Shown here one piece after another: positions 25,701 to 40,169 of a stretch of DNA of 64,000 nt. The position numbers and the translations under genes are program-made. Position 1 is the first letter of the stretch. The number at the start of each line of letters is the position of its first letter. Under the pieces are notes generated by a model. The model searched no databases. It saw only the letters and a list, made by a program, of their open reading frames with translations, and had not been told where the DNA came from. This stretch comes from Tyto alba (Eukaryota; Chordata; Aves; Strigiformes; Tytonidae): assembly GCF_018691265.1 (NCBI RefSeq), contig NW_024881295.1, forward strand, positions 14,100,314-14,164,313. Reading direction: 5' to 3'.

Positions 25701-28700
25701 CACCTAAAGATCTCAACACGATTTACCATCTTGAATTATGTCAGCCTCATCACATTCCTTTAAGGAAAGCATTATATCAATTTGGGGAAAATGAGGAGGC
25801 AAGATGTAAAGATTAAGGACATAATCTTCAGAATCACATAAATTATTTTGGGGCCTCAGTTCCTAAAACATATTGAAAGAATCAAAACTTCAGAAGAGCA
25901 TGACATTAAAAAAAATTTCCAGCAAATTAATGGGAAGAATGAATATCCACAGTTTCTGAAAAACCTGGCTAACAATTCCCCTAACTGGGCACCATAAACT
26001 TCAGTGGATACTTCTGGAAACGCTAATCAGATCCAAACAAGATGCATCAGAACCAGGATGAGGGCCTGCATCTTTTCAATCAATCTTGTATCTTAAGCAC
26101 AAGATCTTTTATCATTCTAGTTCTAGTTCAGGGACTTAAACAAGGCCATTTTATAATTTGATGGACAGTTATCACGTGCGTACAAACCTTCTCAGCACAG
26201 ATAGTTTGATCAGTTAATGATAAACCAGCTGCATATTTTTCCAGTTTGCTATTGTCTCTTTTACCTTTCTTATTACGGATAAATTCATGATAAGCTCATG
26301 ATATCAGCATGTACTACTCACTCCCCATAACAAGCAAAACTTCCTATTGTGCAGAAATAGATGACTGGACAAAGACTCTATTCAGGCAGTGCCAGTAACA
26401 ACTGTGGCACTTGTTTGCCTCACACTTCACTCATTTACCTGTAAAGTCTGCTGCCTCTCACATCACACAGCTCTCGAGTAGACTCCAGAAGTACGTGGCG
26501 CTATGGGGTTAATGGACTCAGTTGCCAAGATTCAACAGCCAAATAGAAATGGGTGTCAGATCTCAATATATATTCTCCTGTATATCCGGAGCTGGGAAAT
26601 GGAATCTGTGCAAATGAGAGAGAGATAAAACTTAACCAAGTATGTCCTTAGTGTTAAGAGCCTCAATCAAGACAATAATACCTCCATTTCGTAACTACAG
26701 GTTTTGCTTTACTTTAGCACCTGTTTATTAAACCCCTTGCTTCTCATATTATGAAATGGAAATAAGCCAATTTTTGAAAGAAGTGGCAAAGGGTTTTTCA
26801 TCACTGAGGGGCGCTAGGCATGGATGAAGGGAAGTATGCTGATGACACGGGTCACATTTTCTCTTTGTATTTCTATGTGCTAACTATACTGCCCTTTCCT
26901 GGTTTTGAACGGTGCAGATGCTTTGGAGATGTTTGATCCCAGTGCCTCCAAATATTAGTCCCTTTCAATTAACAAGACATAAAAAATAAAAACTATATCT
27001 GATAGGGAAATAGAAAAATCCTAATCTTTGAGTCCTTCGAAATTACACTGGACAACACACTAGGAAAGATTACAATGAACAGGAATAATTATTTGCTGGC
27101 AGATAGATGGAGTAGGTAAGTGAATCAGTCTTTTCTGTATCTAATTTCTATGATAGCAAAGCATGAACATTCTGACCAAGCAATTTACATTGATTTACAA
27201 GTATAATATATAAATCTGTGGGTTCATACATCAGGATTTCAGAGCAGCTTATATAATGTGTATAAATACATTTTCACTTTATTTGTTAATGTATTGAGAA
27301 TGAGGATATAAATCTGACATGAACACAAGTTTACCTAGTTTTATTCATTACAATGACAATCACTCCTGTAAAAATGGGTAGCAGAGGACTACAGCACAGT
27401 CTTTGCTCAGTTCTTTAGCCCAGGGTTAAACTTGCAGTTTGAAATATTTACTTGTCTTCTGAGATATTTCCTCTTGACTGCTTTCTTACTCTAAGAAATA
27501 CATGCATTCTGAGGGAGAGATCCTCAGCTATAATGCAACTAGAGCATCCTTAAGCTTAGTTCATCATCTTCAATAAAGTTATGCTAGTTTTCAACATTTG
27601 AGGATTTTAGGTGAAATCTTTGTTCCAATTAAATCAATGAGTTTTCCTATTGGATGCAAGGATTTCATCCTTGGCCTTTCTATGTACACACATTTTTTTA
27701 AGACTAAAGTGATATACAACAGCTCTGTATAACATGCATGTAGCACATCCTTTTATGGAAAGAGTCGAAAGCTCCACAGACAGTGCACATCCTGTTTCCT
27801 TGTGAACAGTTTCTGAATGTTTATAAAACAAAATATAGGATGAGTTATGTCAAAGATTCATATAAATTTTCACCATTTATAAATATTTTGGACATAATTT
27901 AACATTTAAAATTTCTTGAAGTCTATCAAGCCAACCACAGTCTAGTTTTATATCAGCTAGCACATAGAAAACTTTTTTTATTTTAAGAGTCCTTCTTGTC
28001 TGTGATCATATTTTTGAATGAAGGGTTTCACATAAAACCAAAATGACAGTGGACATTTAACAGGAAAGGACTGAAGCAATAAATGTCCAAAGAGCAGCTG
28101 GATCCTGTTTCAGCCTGCATGAGCTGTACCAAATAACTGACAGTCTTATTGCCTTTCCATTTTACACAAAACTATAGTAAAAAAGTGGTATCTTCTGGAA
28201 GCTCTTCCATGTGAAATGTAAGTCAAATTCTGGGCAGAGCGATAGTTTGTTTGAGCAGCAGATAGTGGATTCATAGGTGTATATTTTGAGAGAAATGTAG
28301 TTGTGGAAATAAAAGACAGAAAAATTACATGTAGGACCCAGCTCCACTTAAATCCATAACAGTTTTTCTATATACTTCCATGGGAGTTGGAACAAGACCC
28401 CTGAAGAGAAATCCTGCTTCCTTTTAGCCTCTTTTAGCAACAAATCTCTAGAACTGTACTCACAGAGTATAAGCATGTCACAGTCACGGAGACTTAAAAA
28501 GAAGGAGTCATGTATACTTAATTGTTTACCAGGTAGTATTAACTTGAAGCTGTTTTATAACATCCCAAATTTCTTGTTTAATACCTTGAATACTTTATCA
28601 GTTATTTATTTTATATAAATATAATTTAAAATTATAATTTATTTTGTATCAATTTTTTCATTTCAGTGTGTGTTTCTCCCCTCCTCTTCTCCCACTCATA

Positions 28701-29435
28701 TTTCTAAGGGTATAATGTGGTAAGAGTAAGGACTTGATGCTGTATGACCAAACACATGGAAGTCTTGACTGAGATCAGTGGGTGTTTAAGACCTATAAAC
28801 ATTTACACATGCTAGCACCTCCATAGATTTAAACAACCTCCCTCTCTCCCTAAATTCAACACCTGGCAGAATCAAAGGAAGCTGGAGAGAAATGGGCCCC
28901 ACAAATTTTCACCTTTGTGCTTCTGCTGATGTCTTATTACTTTTGCTAATTTTGCTGCAAAGTATAAAGTAAACTCTGCATTCCAATGTAATATAAATGA
29001 CATAATTTAATGTGACTAAGAGATATACAGATGGCATTGCATTTCCTCTGCAGTGTGGAGAGGTCAGACAGCAATTGGCTATAACACAAACTAAGCTAAT
29101 ACAAGCTACAAGCTGCCAGATCCTGGTCCCACTTACTAACAGCCTGTACTGTGTGAAGTAATTGAGCATGCAGCAACTTTCTTAACTGCACTTAAGCAAG
29201 GGACAACGTTGGAAAATGTCAGTGCTCTAACTTAATAAATCTTCACATAAAGAGGAAATATTTTAAAAGATTTTCATGATAAAAGGTTCAGAAGGAACAA
29301 TCTTTTTGTTAAATATACCTAGATCTACAGCTCATATATTACAGCAGTTGAGTCCTACCTCCTTTAGGAAAACTGAAAAAATAAATCTTGAAATTAAAAA
29401 TAAGCAACTTCTATTGTTCACTTTGATACACGCAT
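22781..29435. other. Intergenic sequence with nothing recognisable
   Basis: Largely AT-rich, ordinary-looking sequence. The plus-strand frame ending at 23085 and the minus-strand frame at 23007-23273 have no recognisable product. A run of AT-only words at about 28600-28650 is simple composition. No mobile element was recognised. Confidence 0.5.
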
Positions 29436-29464
29436 AAAAAAAAAAAAAAAACAAAAAAAAAAAA
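29436..29464. repeat. Interrupted poly(A) tract, 29 nt
   Basis: Sixteen A, one C, then twelve A. Likely a slippage-prone homopolymer, with no clear retrotransposon body upstream. Confidence 0.9.
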
Positions 29465-32136
29465 CCCAGAGATTTATGATTATGGTTTCTCTACTTTTTG
29501 TCTACTTTTAAGTGTCCAAAATATAACCAGTAACACTGTTACAAAATCATTTAGTTTCTAGTATGCAATTCTCTCTTTAAATCTGATTATAAGGAAAGTG
29601 GATTTAATAATTTTTCAATGCAAAAAAGTCTATACAAATTGGACTGTGACTCCATCTACAAAGGATCCTGACTAGTTTGTTTCACTTCAGAAATGTAACA
29701 AGAGGCTTTAAAGCCACACATCCATGTATCTAAGGGAAATTCTACCTCATGACAAGCTGTCAAGAAAGGCAAGTCCAAGTAGAGGGAAGGAAGAGGGTCT
29801 GACAATACAGATGACCAAACTGTACTGCTCTCCCAAGATCCTTAGCATTATAATGTGCTAGGAAGTCATTAGGAGAAGCTACAAAATACATTCCTAAACA
29901 AAAACTTACCTTAAAAATAGAATGAGCAGAGAAAGCCCCCTCATTCCCAGGGAAGGTACAAAGACATTTTTGTCCCTACACATAGGGGCAGTTAGAGTAT
30001 TTGATATTTTTAAACTGGCTGTTCAAATCGAACAACGTGGTTACTATTTTTCTACTGATTAATCATTAGTAATCACTTTCTGCTCAGTAAAATCCACAAA
30101 TATAGAATCATGTAAAGAGTGAAACTATCTCCTTCATAGACTGAGTTTGATGTATCCCTCTGAAGATGTGCTGGAAACATCTGCCGTTTTGGCTGTGAAT
30201 GAGTCTCTATCTACATCAGATTAATTTTTGGATCCAATTTGGAAATAAATTGTTTTTCTAACATGCTTATACTTCAGCAGAAGATTTCCAAAGAGTACAT
30301 GCCCAATTATAGCAGCTCAGATGAGATATGGTAACTTACAATGCCACAGTGATCTCATCACATACAGTTGTGTTCTCCATTACTATTCAGATACCCGAAA
30401 CCTGTGGAGGCATGGAGTGACATTTTGAACACTGTTGCCAATACCTGATTTTTTTGCATGAATCTTGGAAGACTTATGTTCATAAAATCTCCAGATCTCC
30501 AAATCAAAAGATTATTAGAGAACATAAATTTTTATTACAAAAAAAAATAATGATATTTCTAGACCTGGTTGCCTCAGAGAAAAGCTTAAAAGTTTGCATA
30601 AACGAGAAGAGAGTAAAGAGAATCCAGATTAATAATTTTAAATGCAGTCTACAGGTTTTCTGAGTCCTGATTCATGCTTTTCTATCTTCTGGAGCTGTCA
30701 AAATTAAAACTGACTGTAGGAAGATCTCACAATACTAAATGACTGTGCAATAAAATGGTAGATGAAATTAAAAGTTGATAAATAGAAAGTAATTCACAGT
30801 GTAAAAATAGTGGTAACTATGTATACTACAATGACAAGTTCTAAGCTGGCTATTACCATTACAGGAGGAGATCTTGAAGTTTCAGTGCTCAGCAACATCA
30901 GTTTAGTGATCAACGCTGGTCAAAAATGCAAATTGAACATCAAGAATGACTGAGAAAAGAATATAGATTAAAATGGAAAACATCATAATCCAGACCCATT
31001 TCAACTACATTTTGATTATAGCTTGCAATTCTGTTTTCTTCCATGTCACACATTAGGATCAGATAAGACACAAGGATACCCAATACTCCTGGAGTTATGA
31101 AACAGCTAATTCGCAAGATTAAGTGAGGTTGAATAAATATCAGGTGAAACAAAAATATTTTCTGAAAAGTTGAGATGGATTCACAGTCACATTTTCAACT
31201 TCTTATACACAATTCTGTAAATGTTGACAAACACATACTGTAACTACAAAGTTTTTTAGATAAACACTGTCAAATACTTTCCTAATACTTACCCAAAATT
31301 CTCTCTAGAGTTATGTACAGTTTACTCGCGCCAGGAGTACTTTTAATGCTCCTTTTAAAGAGAAGCCCTTCTGCATGATTTTCCTGACCCATCACACCTT
31401 AGATAGTTCCAACTTTGAGTAACAGTTGGAAATAAAAATATATTCTCCAAGTCACTCAGGCAAGACATGTGGGCAGTGTTACACTCCTGAAGAGTGGGTG
31501 GCAGATGAAATTCAGAAGCAGAACATATGCTGCTTTCTCTAAAAGCAATGCCTACTGCCTGCTTTAGTGTGCCAGACCAAAGTCCTTTTGGCACCTGGGC
31601 TACCAAACTTCACGAAGGCATTCACGAATTCCCTTCAAAGATACAGCTGTAACAAAGCAGCACCTCAGTCAGCCCAGAGAACACCAACAGTTATACATCT
31701 ATTGGGAATCTAAGAGGGCCAGATTTTATCCTTGCCTTTCGCTAATCCTATTCACTGCCCAAACTCTCAGTCAGTTCATACCAAGTAGCAAACTCAGCTT
31801 TTAGTTTTCTTTTTTCCCCTCGATGTTGTTGGTCATTTAATACAAGACATCAAGCTTCTGCCCCTTCTGAGGTTTCATTTTGCTACTGTGATCCTCTGGT
31901 GCAGCAGTTTCATCTTAAACCAGAAGCTACTCAAGCTAACTGCCAATCTTCAGTGTTTCAAATTTAGAATCTTTTTGAGGTACTTGCTCTCAGAGTGCAT
32001 TAGCTGGCTGCACTGCTTGATTAGCAATGCTCTTTCTGAGTGGTATATGTACTCCCAGGAGCACTTTATCATTTATCATACTTATGTTCATTTCACTGTT
32101 ATCCCAATTGTGGCAGCTTCCAGGTAAAATGTTTTT
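29465..32136. other. Intergenic sequence with nothing recognisable
   Basis: No gene, RNA gene or identifiable repeat. Open frames are all under 85 codons and unrecognisable. Confidence 0.5.
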
Positions 32137-32157
32137 AAAAAAAAAAAAAAAAAAAAA
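32137..32157. repeat. Poly(A) run, 21 nt
   Basis: Uninterrupted A homopolymer followed by GGAAAAGAAAACAAGG, giving a longer A-rich tract. No upstream retrocopy recognised. Confidence 0.9.
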
Positions 32158-32213
32158 GGAAAAGAAAACAAGGTTAATACCTGTTTAGTACACCTTTAAT
32201 ACCACCTTTAATG

Positions 32214-32230
32214 CACACACACACACACAC
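32214..32230. repeat. (CA)n microsatellite
   Basis: About 8.5 CA units following AATG, ending before GCACTCTG. Confidence 0.93.
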
Positions 32231-34563
32231 GCACTCTGCAGAGACAAACGTGTTCTGTAGCTTCTTTATATTTGGCTTTTTAATTTTCTTCATCATAATT
32301 ATCTGAATGTAAATACTAGGCAGAGCTGTGAGAAAATATAAAGCAATATAGAAATCTGCATATCACTAGAGAGCCAAGAGGAACAATGGAAATTCAGGCC
32401 AACCATCTGGTCAAACACAATGCTCCATTTCAAAAAGTATCTCTTCAAGAATCCTGCTACTGAGCTATAACGTGATTTTGGGTCACAGTCGTTCTGACAT
32501 CCCTGTTGCAGAGATTGCCTATGTACAGTTGGGTCAGATCTCCAGAAAGTAATCTAACTCAGACAGACATTTTCTTTTAATCCTTTGTCTTATAGGAACA
32601 ATTGACACCATCTGTTTTCATAAGAAAGTGCTTTAGCAGGCCTTCCATAGTTGGTATGGTCCTCAAGGGTGCAGCTGGAAGTGAGAGGAGCTAAATTTGT
32701 TCTATGTTACAAGACACAGGAATCACAAAGCTATTTAAGCATCACAGAAGACAACTGAGGAGAGGTATCTCTTCATACAAATGAGTATTTCAGACAGTAC
32801 ACTGGAAAAAAGTAATAATAATAATTTCTCAGAAATTCCCCTAACAAAAAGAAAACAACACTTTTATTATTTAGGGGAAGATACTTTTTCACTCTCCTGA
32901 GTCCCTAAGAGAAAATTTTAATTTTAATTTAGAAACTTTCCATAGAGTAAGTTCTCGAGCTTACTTATTATTTCAAATCTGAGCTTGCCAGGGTCTTCTT
33001 TTCTTGTGCTCCAGGCTGGCAGGTTGTTGGAGCACTAGAATAAAGAGCTATCCTTCATTTACAACTATCTAATTATTAAGTCAGCAAGTTATATTTCAGA
33101 TTCCTGACTTACTACAACTATCCTCAACACCAGTTGTGTATCTTACTGTCTAAAATAATGTTGTGAAAATGTATTTTTATATATAAGAAAAACAGAACAA
33201 GCACTCAGAAAATGGAAAGGAGATGGCTACAAAATAGCTATTCTAGGGCTGTGCGTTTTTAAGTTCCATGAAACCCAAAGGGCTAACCTAATCAAAGTAG
33301 ACTGAGAAAAATTAGTCATAGAAGGGCAGCCCTGTGCTTAGGAGAGTTAACAGAGCCCATAAAACAGCAGTTCTGTGGTTGTAATAATCACTACAATGTT
33401 CCAGCAACCATTGTCAAAGCGGTGCTTTGGAGTGAACTTGGCTAAAACATTTACCCTTTTCTGGTTAACTCCAGCTTTTTCAAAAGTTGTTGAGGAACTT
33501 CACCAGAAAAAAAGATTTTAAAAAGCAGTCAAGACAAGAGTCACAAAGTTTCTTCTTCAAAGGACTGCTGCTATATGAAAGGACAGCAAATAGGGTCTAA
33601 GGCCCATTTCATGGGCCCCCCAAATTATGTTCCATATCATCAAAGGGCAGAAATCATCACAATTCCATGCAAAATCTGTCACAGTGTGTAGACCAGTTAT
33701 ACCCCTTCAAGTCAGTGGAAAATCATAACTAATATCTCTACTAAGATATGATCTGTACTACGGAAGAAATTGTATTTTCATCCTACTTCATCATCTTTCT
33801 TTTAGATGTTGCCATATGCTCTCCAAACAACTGCTCTCCAAAGTTTGCTTGGCTTGTTTATTTTCCATCCTCCTAATCTTCCTTCCAGCCCTGAGGTCTA
33901 CCTCATGGTACATTATAGCGACTAAAAGATAGGAGGAAATGACATAAAGACCCACCATTAATGTCAACAATTGCACCTTCAGAAAACATAGCCCCTGTGG
34001 TTTCTTAAACTCAGAAGTTTAAGGCCAAGGCACGTATATGGGGAAGCCTGAGTGGCTGCTGAGTGAACTAGATGGTGCAACACTGGAAGATAAATATATG
34101 GGTAGACAATCATCCTCATGGCACCTTCTAAATGCTCTCACCGAGTTCTCCAGCATGCTGCTGAACAGGAAACACCAAAATGTGGATATTGAGCCATACA
34201 GAGGAGTTACTCATAAATAAAAACACCCGTGGCAATTTACACCAGCTGAAAGGTTTTGTCTTTTTAAAAACAGACTCAGACTTTCAAGTTCTGAATTTGA
34301 TATATCTATTAATGATTTAATATCTCATAAAAGATTAATAATATATCTGATAAGTTATTAGGTGCTTGTACGTAAGGTTATTCATGGTTATTTTTATACA
34401 TGGACAAAAATGCTATGCTACATAAACCACACTATTTTAGCAATTTTAATATTTCCATATATAAACCAGACACTACATAGCAGTATAACGGAAGAAAATT
34501 CAACGAGGTCACAAAAATATTTAGAAATTTTTACTTGGTAGGAAAGAAACAAAAAAAAGAATG
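32231..34563. other. Intergenic sequence with nothing recognisable
   Basis: Mixed AT-rich sequence without coherent frames over about 60 codons. A short AATAAT run sits near 32815-32825. Nothing else stands out. Confidence 0.5.
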
Positions 34564-34795
34564 GAAAAATAAAAGTCCCAGAAATATTTATCTTAATAAA
34601 ATTTAAGCCACTGCATCAAGAAATGACTATCTTAAAAAAAAAATATATATATATATATACAAATTTTATTTTTCTATTTCAACAGAAAAATAAAAGTCCC
34701 AGAAATATTTATCTTAATAAAATTTAAGCCACTGCATCAAGAAATGACCATCTTAAAAAAAAAATATATATATATATACAAATTTTATTTTTCTA
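34564..34795. repeat. Recent ~121-bp tandem duplication (two copies)
   Basis: Copy 1 (34564-34676) and copy 2 (34685-34795) are nearly identical over about 112 bp. Both begin GAAAAATAAAAGTCCCAG and end AATTTTATTTTTCTA. They differ by one substitution (GACTATC versus GACCATC) and by the number of TA units in an internal A-run/(TA)n tract. An 8-nt spacer (TTTCAACA) separates them, giving a 121-bp period. The near identity implies a very recent event, an assembly artefact, or an allelic copy-number difference. The unit matches no repeat family I know. Confidence 0.95.
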
Positions 34796-35801
34796 ATAGC
34801 AAGAAAAACCACGCTGATCTCTGATTATTTAAATCTGCTAAATCTGAGAAATCAAACACAGTTCGGGAGTTTACATGATAATGGTTTGCTCAATGAAATG
34901 AGACAAGGACTGTGGATTATACTAAAATGATTACTAAAAGTGAATCTGCTATGCAAAATTCAGCATAGCAGGGCTTGATCACTGCATATTTACAATCACA
35001 GTGCTCTGGATTACTTAGATCCATAATGTTGTTCTGTCTATTATGAAAAAAGCAAATAATCCCCATTTGGCTTCAGATTTACAACATCCTTGCAACAAAA
35101 CACATGTAGGGGACTGAGGCATAAATGTTAACCAAGATCAGTAGGAACCAAGCACCAAAATATGTCTGAAAATGCAGGCCAGAGGGATGCACATAAGAGC
35201 TTATGTGAATTTTCAAAATCATCCCAGTAGCCTAACTGACATTGCAGTGGCTAAATTTGAACATTTAAAAATGTAACCTTAACTGATAATCTCTGTAGTA
35301 ATAGTAGTAGTAGAGCAGAGAAGTAAACTTGAATGTCAAAAGCCTATACACAAAAACCTGGACCTTACTTTTCTCCAAAATCAGTATGAAATGTGGCATT
35401 CGCTTGATCTGCCTCCAATATTTATTAATGGCTCAAAAAATTATTAACTTGGTTAAGTTTGACATGGTTCAATTTAAAATGATTGCTAGTTGTGGGAAAT
35501 TTCAGTTCTGATTCTGAAAGGAAAGTAAAGAGGAGATGAAGCTTGGCAAGCTGACAGTTTCTGGCCAAAATGAATCTATGTTCACACACTGATGGTCCAT
35601 GCACGTGGTCTGTGGACAGATATTGTTGAAATCTCTAAGGAACATGCTGGGGAATTGATTTGAATGCCATAATGAGTATATCTGCCCAGTTCCCTCAGCA
35701 GTTAAAAATAAAGTTAGAAGAAAAAGCAATCAAGAAACTTTAATAATAATATAAGATAATGGTTTACATTCAGTTTTGTTTCCATCAGTTAAAGAGTTGG
35801 G

Positions 35802-35818
35802 AAAAAAAAAAAAAAAAA
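35802..35818. repeat. Poly(A) run, 17 nt
   Basis: Homopolymer after GAGTTGGG; no associated retroelement recognised. Confidence 0.85.
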
Positions 35819-38800
35819 GAACAAAATAGTTCAGCTAGCATAGTTCGTCCATCAGATAAATCTTCCATTTAAACGTCATTTCTCTTTTCCTCAGATATAT
35901 TTCTTACTCAAAATCATTTCTCAATAATTCTGACAAATCTTGATCTCTAGATTACTCACAATAAGCATGTTATGCACATTTAAAATGATAATTCAAAGGA
36001 TACATAGGCCAGATTTTTACTGACAATTTTCACTTCAACTTTACAATTTGTTATTCAATAATATTTTCTATTATTTACCCATGTTTTGCTGTTTCCATTA
36101 AATATCCGGTCATCAAATGAATGGAATCATGAGGATAGTTATTGAATGCTAGCACAGACAAAGTGAAGGTTAAAAAACCTAATTAAAAAGTTGGGGAAGG
36201 ATGATTAAGGTACCTAAAATTCACAAGATTACAATGCATAAATCAGCCTCTTCATTCTCCCTCCCCACACCAATACTCAGGACTTTTAGGACCACTTTGA
36301 ATATAAGAGCAATCAAAATGAATCAGATATAAAATACATTTTTGTAGTCATACTCAACAGTTGAAAATTATTGGCAAAGAATCAAGTGTTATTGCTGCAT
36401 TTAAAGCAATGTTTGATGAATTTACAGTTGCTAATAGTGCACTCAGAGAGTTTTGTAAATTTTCTTGACTCTTTTTCTATGGTCTTAGTGCCACATTAGG
36501 CTCATATGGACCTAATAGACTCAGAAAGAATTTCACAGATTGAACTGTTCAGATGATGTCATTTGCTCAAGATGTTTCAAATTTTGAAAAAACAGATGAT
36601 CTTACGAGATGATCCCATTATAGAGGTCAAAAGTCTTGTGAAAAGGACAATAGAAAATACCTTCCTTTCTTTTTCCCTAAAATGCCATGCAAAAAAAGTT
36701 TGCAATATTGTGAAGGAAGCCAAGGCAGGGAAAAGATAATCAGAGTAACTTGTCTTCCCTTTAATTTCTCTCCCCACTCTTATGGTTGCTGTCAAACACT
36801 GCTGCAATTTTTCAATGGAAAGGCTTCATGTTTCTTTATAAATTGCTTTGGAATTCCGGTGGCATTTAAAAAAATACATAAGAAATCTGTATGGGAGGGA
36901 GCATATGGAACAGGGAGGGTTGCAACTCATGGGAAGGATATTCCATGTGTACATTGTCCTTTTCAGAGAACAGCACGAGACTTGTTTTGATTTTGAGGGC
37001 GAGTTCAAAACTGAATAGTCAGCTCCCAGATCTGAGATTTTCATCACTATCTACAGAGGGAAAAAGAAAACTTTTTTTGTCCAGGTTAATATATCAATCA
37101 ATTTCTGCATTACATATATGTGCAGAAAAGAAGCAGAAGTCATTTTACTTCCTTCCAAATGATCAAAGTGTTGGCCAGTGTTATGGCTGGAGGCCAAACT
37201 AGACTGAAGATGGTTTGATCCATTATGCCTACTGCTGTATTCTTATCTTGGAATGACAGCAATTACTCTATGTACTTTTAACTGTATTCTTCCATTATGG
37301 CAATAAATGGTTATTTAAACACCATCAGTTTCAAATTACTCCACCAGAAAATGCAGCAGGGGAAAGTATCAAAGACAAAGAACTTTTAAATAAATCTCAT
37401 CTCCCCACCTGCCATATGAAGCAATTTCTATGCCAGGTGGCAGATGTTTATGATGGTGCTTAAAACAAGTAAAAATTAAATGGATCTCAAAACTTAATTG
37501 TTTTTTAGTGTAAAGGGTTCTCAATTAAAAGGAATTTTATTTTATTTTTTTGGTTAGAGATCCTATCAGAAATGACCTGAAACCCCAAAGCTCTTTAACA
37601 TAAAAGAGATGATAGAGAGATCAAAATCTCAAGCATTAAAAGAGAATCTTCTTTCCTCAGTGTAATTTGATATGTAATATCTCATAATCGGGCTATCATG
37701 ACAGAGAACTCTTCATCCCTTCAATATAACACTTAGACAGTACATGTGGAATTTTCTTGATGCATGACATTTTATATAACACATAGATCAATCAGACATG
37801 TTTTTCTCAGTTTTTTTGCAAGAAATATATTAGCAGTAGAACATCATATTCAAAAATCCCTTTTGAAAACTGAGTACATATCTGATTATCAATTTTACAA
37901 GTGATCTTATAGTTTATAAAATACTTAAGTCCTCTTTAATTAGTATAATTTCTTATTTGAAAAATGGCAATTTCAACAACAGTTTTCACTGAACGTTATT
38001 CTTGCTGATGTTTCATATATAAAGATCAATTATGTCTTTTTTTAGGGTGTGTTACCAATTGTACACATGTTGCTATACTTGAAAGTGACCATTCACATCA
38101 AGTCCTTTATGAATAAATGCCATATCTTACATCGGTCTCTGTCTGCTCTATGTCAGAAGCTGGTATAGAAATTATCTGTAAGTAGCATGTATTTTTGTTC
38201 TACATGACTTTCCCAGGATAACAACACTGTCTCAGCTGAAGGAATGACAAAGGATTTATATGTTGTTCTTTTATTCATCCTCTGCATGAGTTTCTATAAA
38301 GTAGATGTGGGCCTGAGTAGGAACCTAACATAAACCATAACAATTGAATTCTTGCATGAGAGAGGAATTCTAAGAGCAGGATCACAGTAAACATGCATTA
38401 ATTTGAATCTTTGAGAAACCAAGATTAGGGAAAAACTGTTTATCATCTCATTGAGGATGTGCCATATTGTGGGAAAAGCTTGGAGAAAATAAATTCCTGA
38501 GAAGACAGAAAAAATTAAGTACTTTTACACTTGTAGGACAAAACAAAACATTTGTGTTGTTATAGTTGCAAAGAACTTGTTGAACTGTTTTACACTATAA
38601 ACCAGCATGTATAAAAATTCAGGAGTATATTTCTAGAGAAGGGCTGTGTGTGCTCTTCACTGTAGAATGCCTGCACCCTTTCAGATGCCTGATCTCATTG
38701 ATCTGAAGTATATGTCCTAGACTACAAAATCTGATCCACTGCTAAATTTTAAGGAATAAGCCTTTATTGCAAATATAGCTGTGACAGTTCTGCATAGATA

Positions 38801-39993
38801 TATGTTAGGTGTTTGGCTGTGGACCACAAATTCTGTAATACTGAGGTGCTGAAATTATAGTTTGTGTTCTGGTCTTCGAGTCAATTAGCATTTAAGGGTG
38901 TCTGGTAATCCAGCGTGGCTGCTCTCAGTGCTGCTATGTAGCATCATGGCCAGTTGCTGGCATTACCCCTCTTTAAAAACATGTGAATCCTTTCACTAGG
39001 AGAGAGATCTTTTGCTCCTGAAAACTAATTATATCTAACAGCAATACTTTACACCAGTGTCTAAACTAGGCCAAGTATGCTGCTAATGGCTTTCATTTCT
39101 TCATGAATGACTTACCAGTAGGATTATCTGGGATAGCATGAAATCCACAGCTCCTTAGGTAGTAAAGAATTATAAATGTACGTAATCTATAAACATAAAA
39201 TGCTATCATTATGGCTCTTCTACTATCATTTTGATGAATACAAATATGATGCTTTCCCAAATCCAAGTTTACTCAATTAAAACTACTCAATTAGCACAAT
39301 ACTGTCAACCAAATCAACGAATATTGGTTCATTGCTCATTTAAATCCTAGTATGGAGGGAAGGGAGACAGGCTGTACTGTAGCTAGGGCTTCAAGGTACT
39401 ACAGTAAAGAAGATTTCAATGAGTAAAAGTCATGACAAACTAAGATAGCAGACATAGTGAAAGCAGAGACAAAGCACGAAGGGATACATGAGACATTAAG
39501 TCAAAGATATTTCTGTGTTTCCAGCCATACCGTACTTCAAATGGTCCAGTTTGTGCATCTTCTTTCCAAAATTTTGAGTCACAGGAAAAAAATGTTTCAC
39601 ATAATCCAGATAGACTATTATCCATTTTAATAACCTCTTCTGTGTTGTTTCTGCTATCTATTTTATGTAAGAACAACCAGGCTTTCTCTGGTCAGTGTTC
39701 TAATCTCTTCAGCAATGCCACAGAGGTACAGAAAACTTGGAGGGGGAGAGGGTGTTTAGGAGATTAACCATTAAACTCCACTTGAAATTTCCAAATATAT
39801 ATAAATTACAAATTCACTATGTATCTGTGTTCCTGTTTGAGATATGACCTTTTGTCTGAAACCCACTAATAGTGAACATATGTCACAGTAGAAAACTCTC
39901 TGGCACCCAAGTTATTTCAGTGCATCACAGTTAACAAATTGTAATTCCAGTTACATAGTTCCTCTGCTCATAATAAAGCAAATCTGTCACAGG

Positions 39994-40008
39994 AAAAAAA
40001 AAAAAAAA
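39994..40008. repeat. Poly(A) run, 15 nt
   Basis: Homopolymer after GTCACAGG; no associated retroelement recognised. Confidence 0.85.
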
Positions 40009-40169
40009 TCTTTCTTTCCCATAAAAAGACTCATAGTTAAAGCACATAAGATTATCATTATGCAAGCTCATTAGGCGTACACAAGCTATACTTTTCCCTG
40101 TACAACTGAAATTCATTGATAAAACAATGAAGTGAACTAACACCCCTCCTAAATAAAGTTTCACCAGTA

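Larger units (their letters stand above)
34800..40169. other. Intergenic sequence with nothing recognisable
   Basis: AT-rich with A runs at 35802-35818 and 39994-40008 and a short (TAG)n near 35297-35312. Open frames at 36682-37202 overlap on both strands and have no recognisable domain. No mobile element or RNA gene was identified. Confidence 0.5.
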
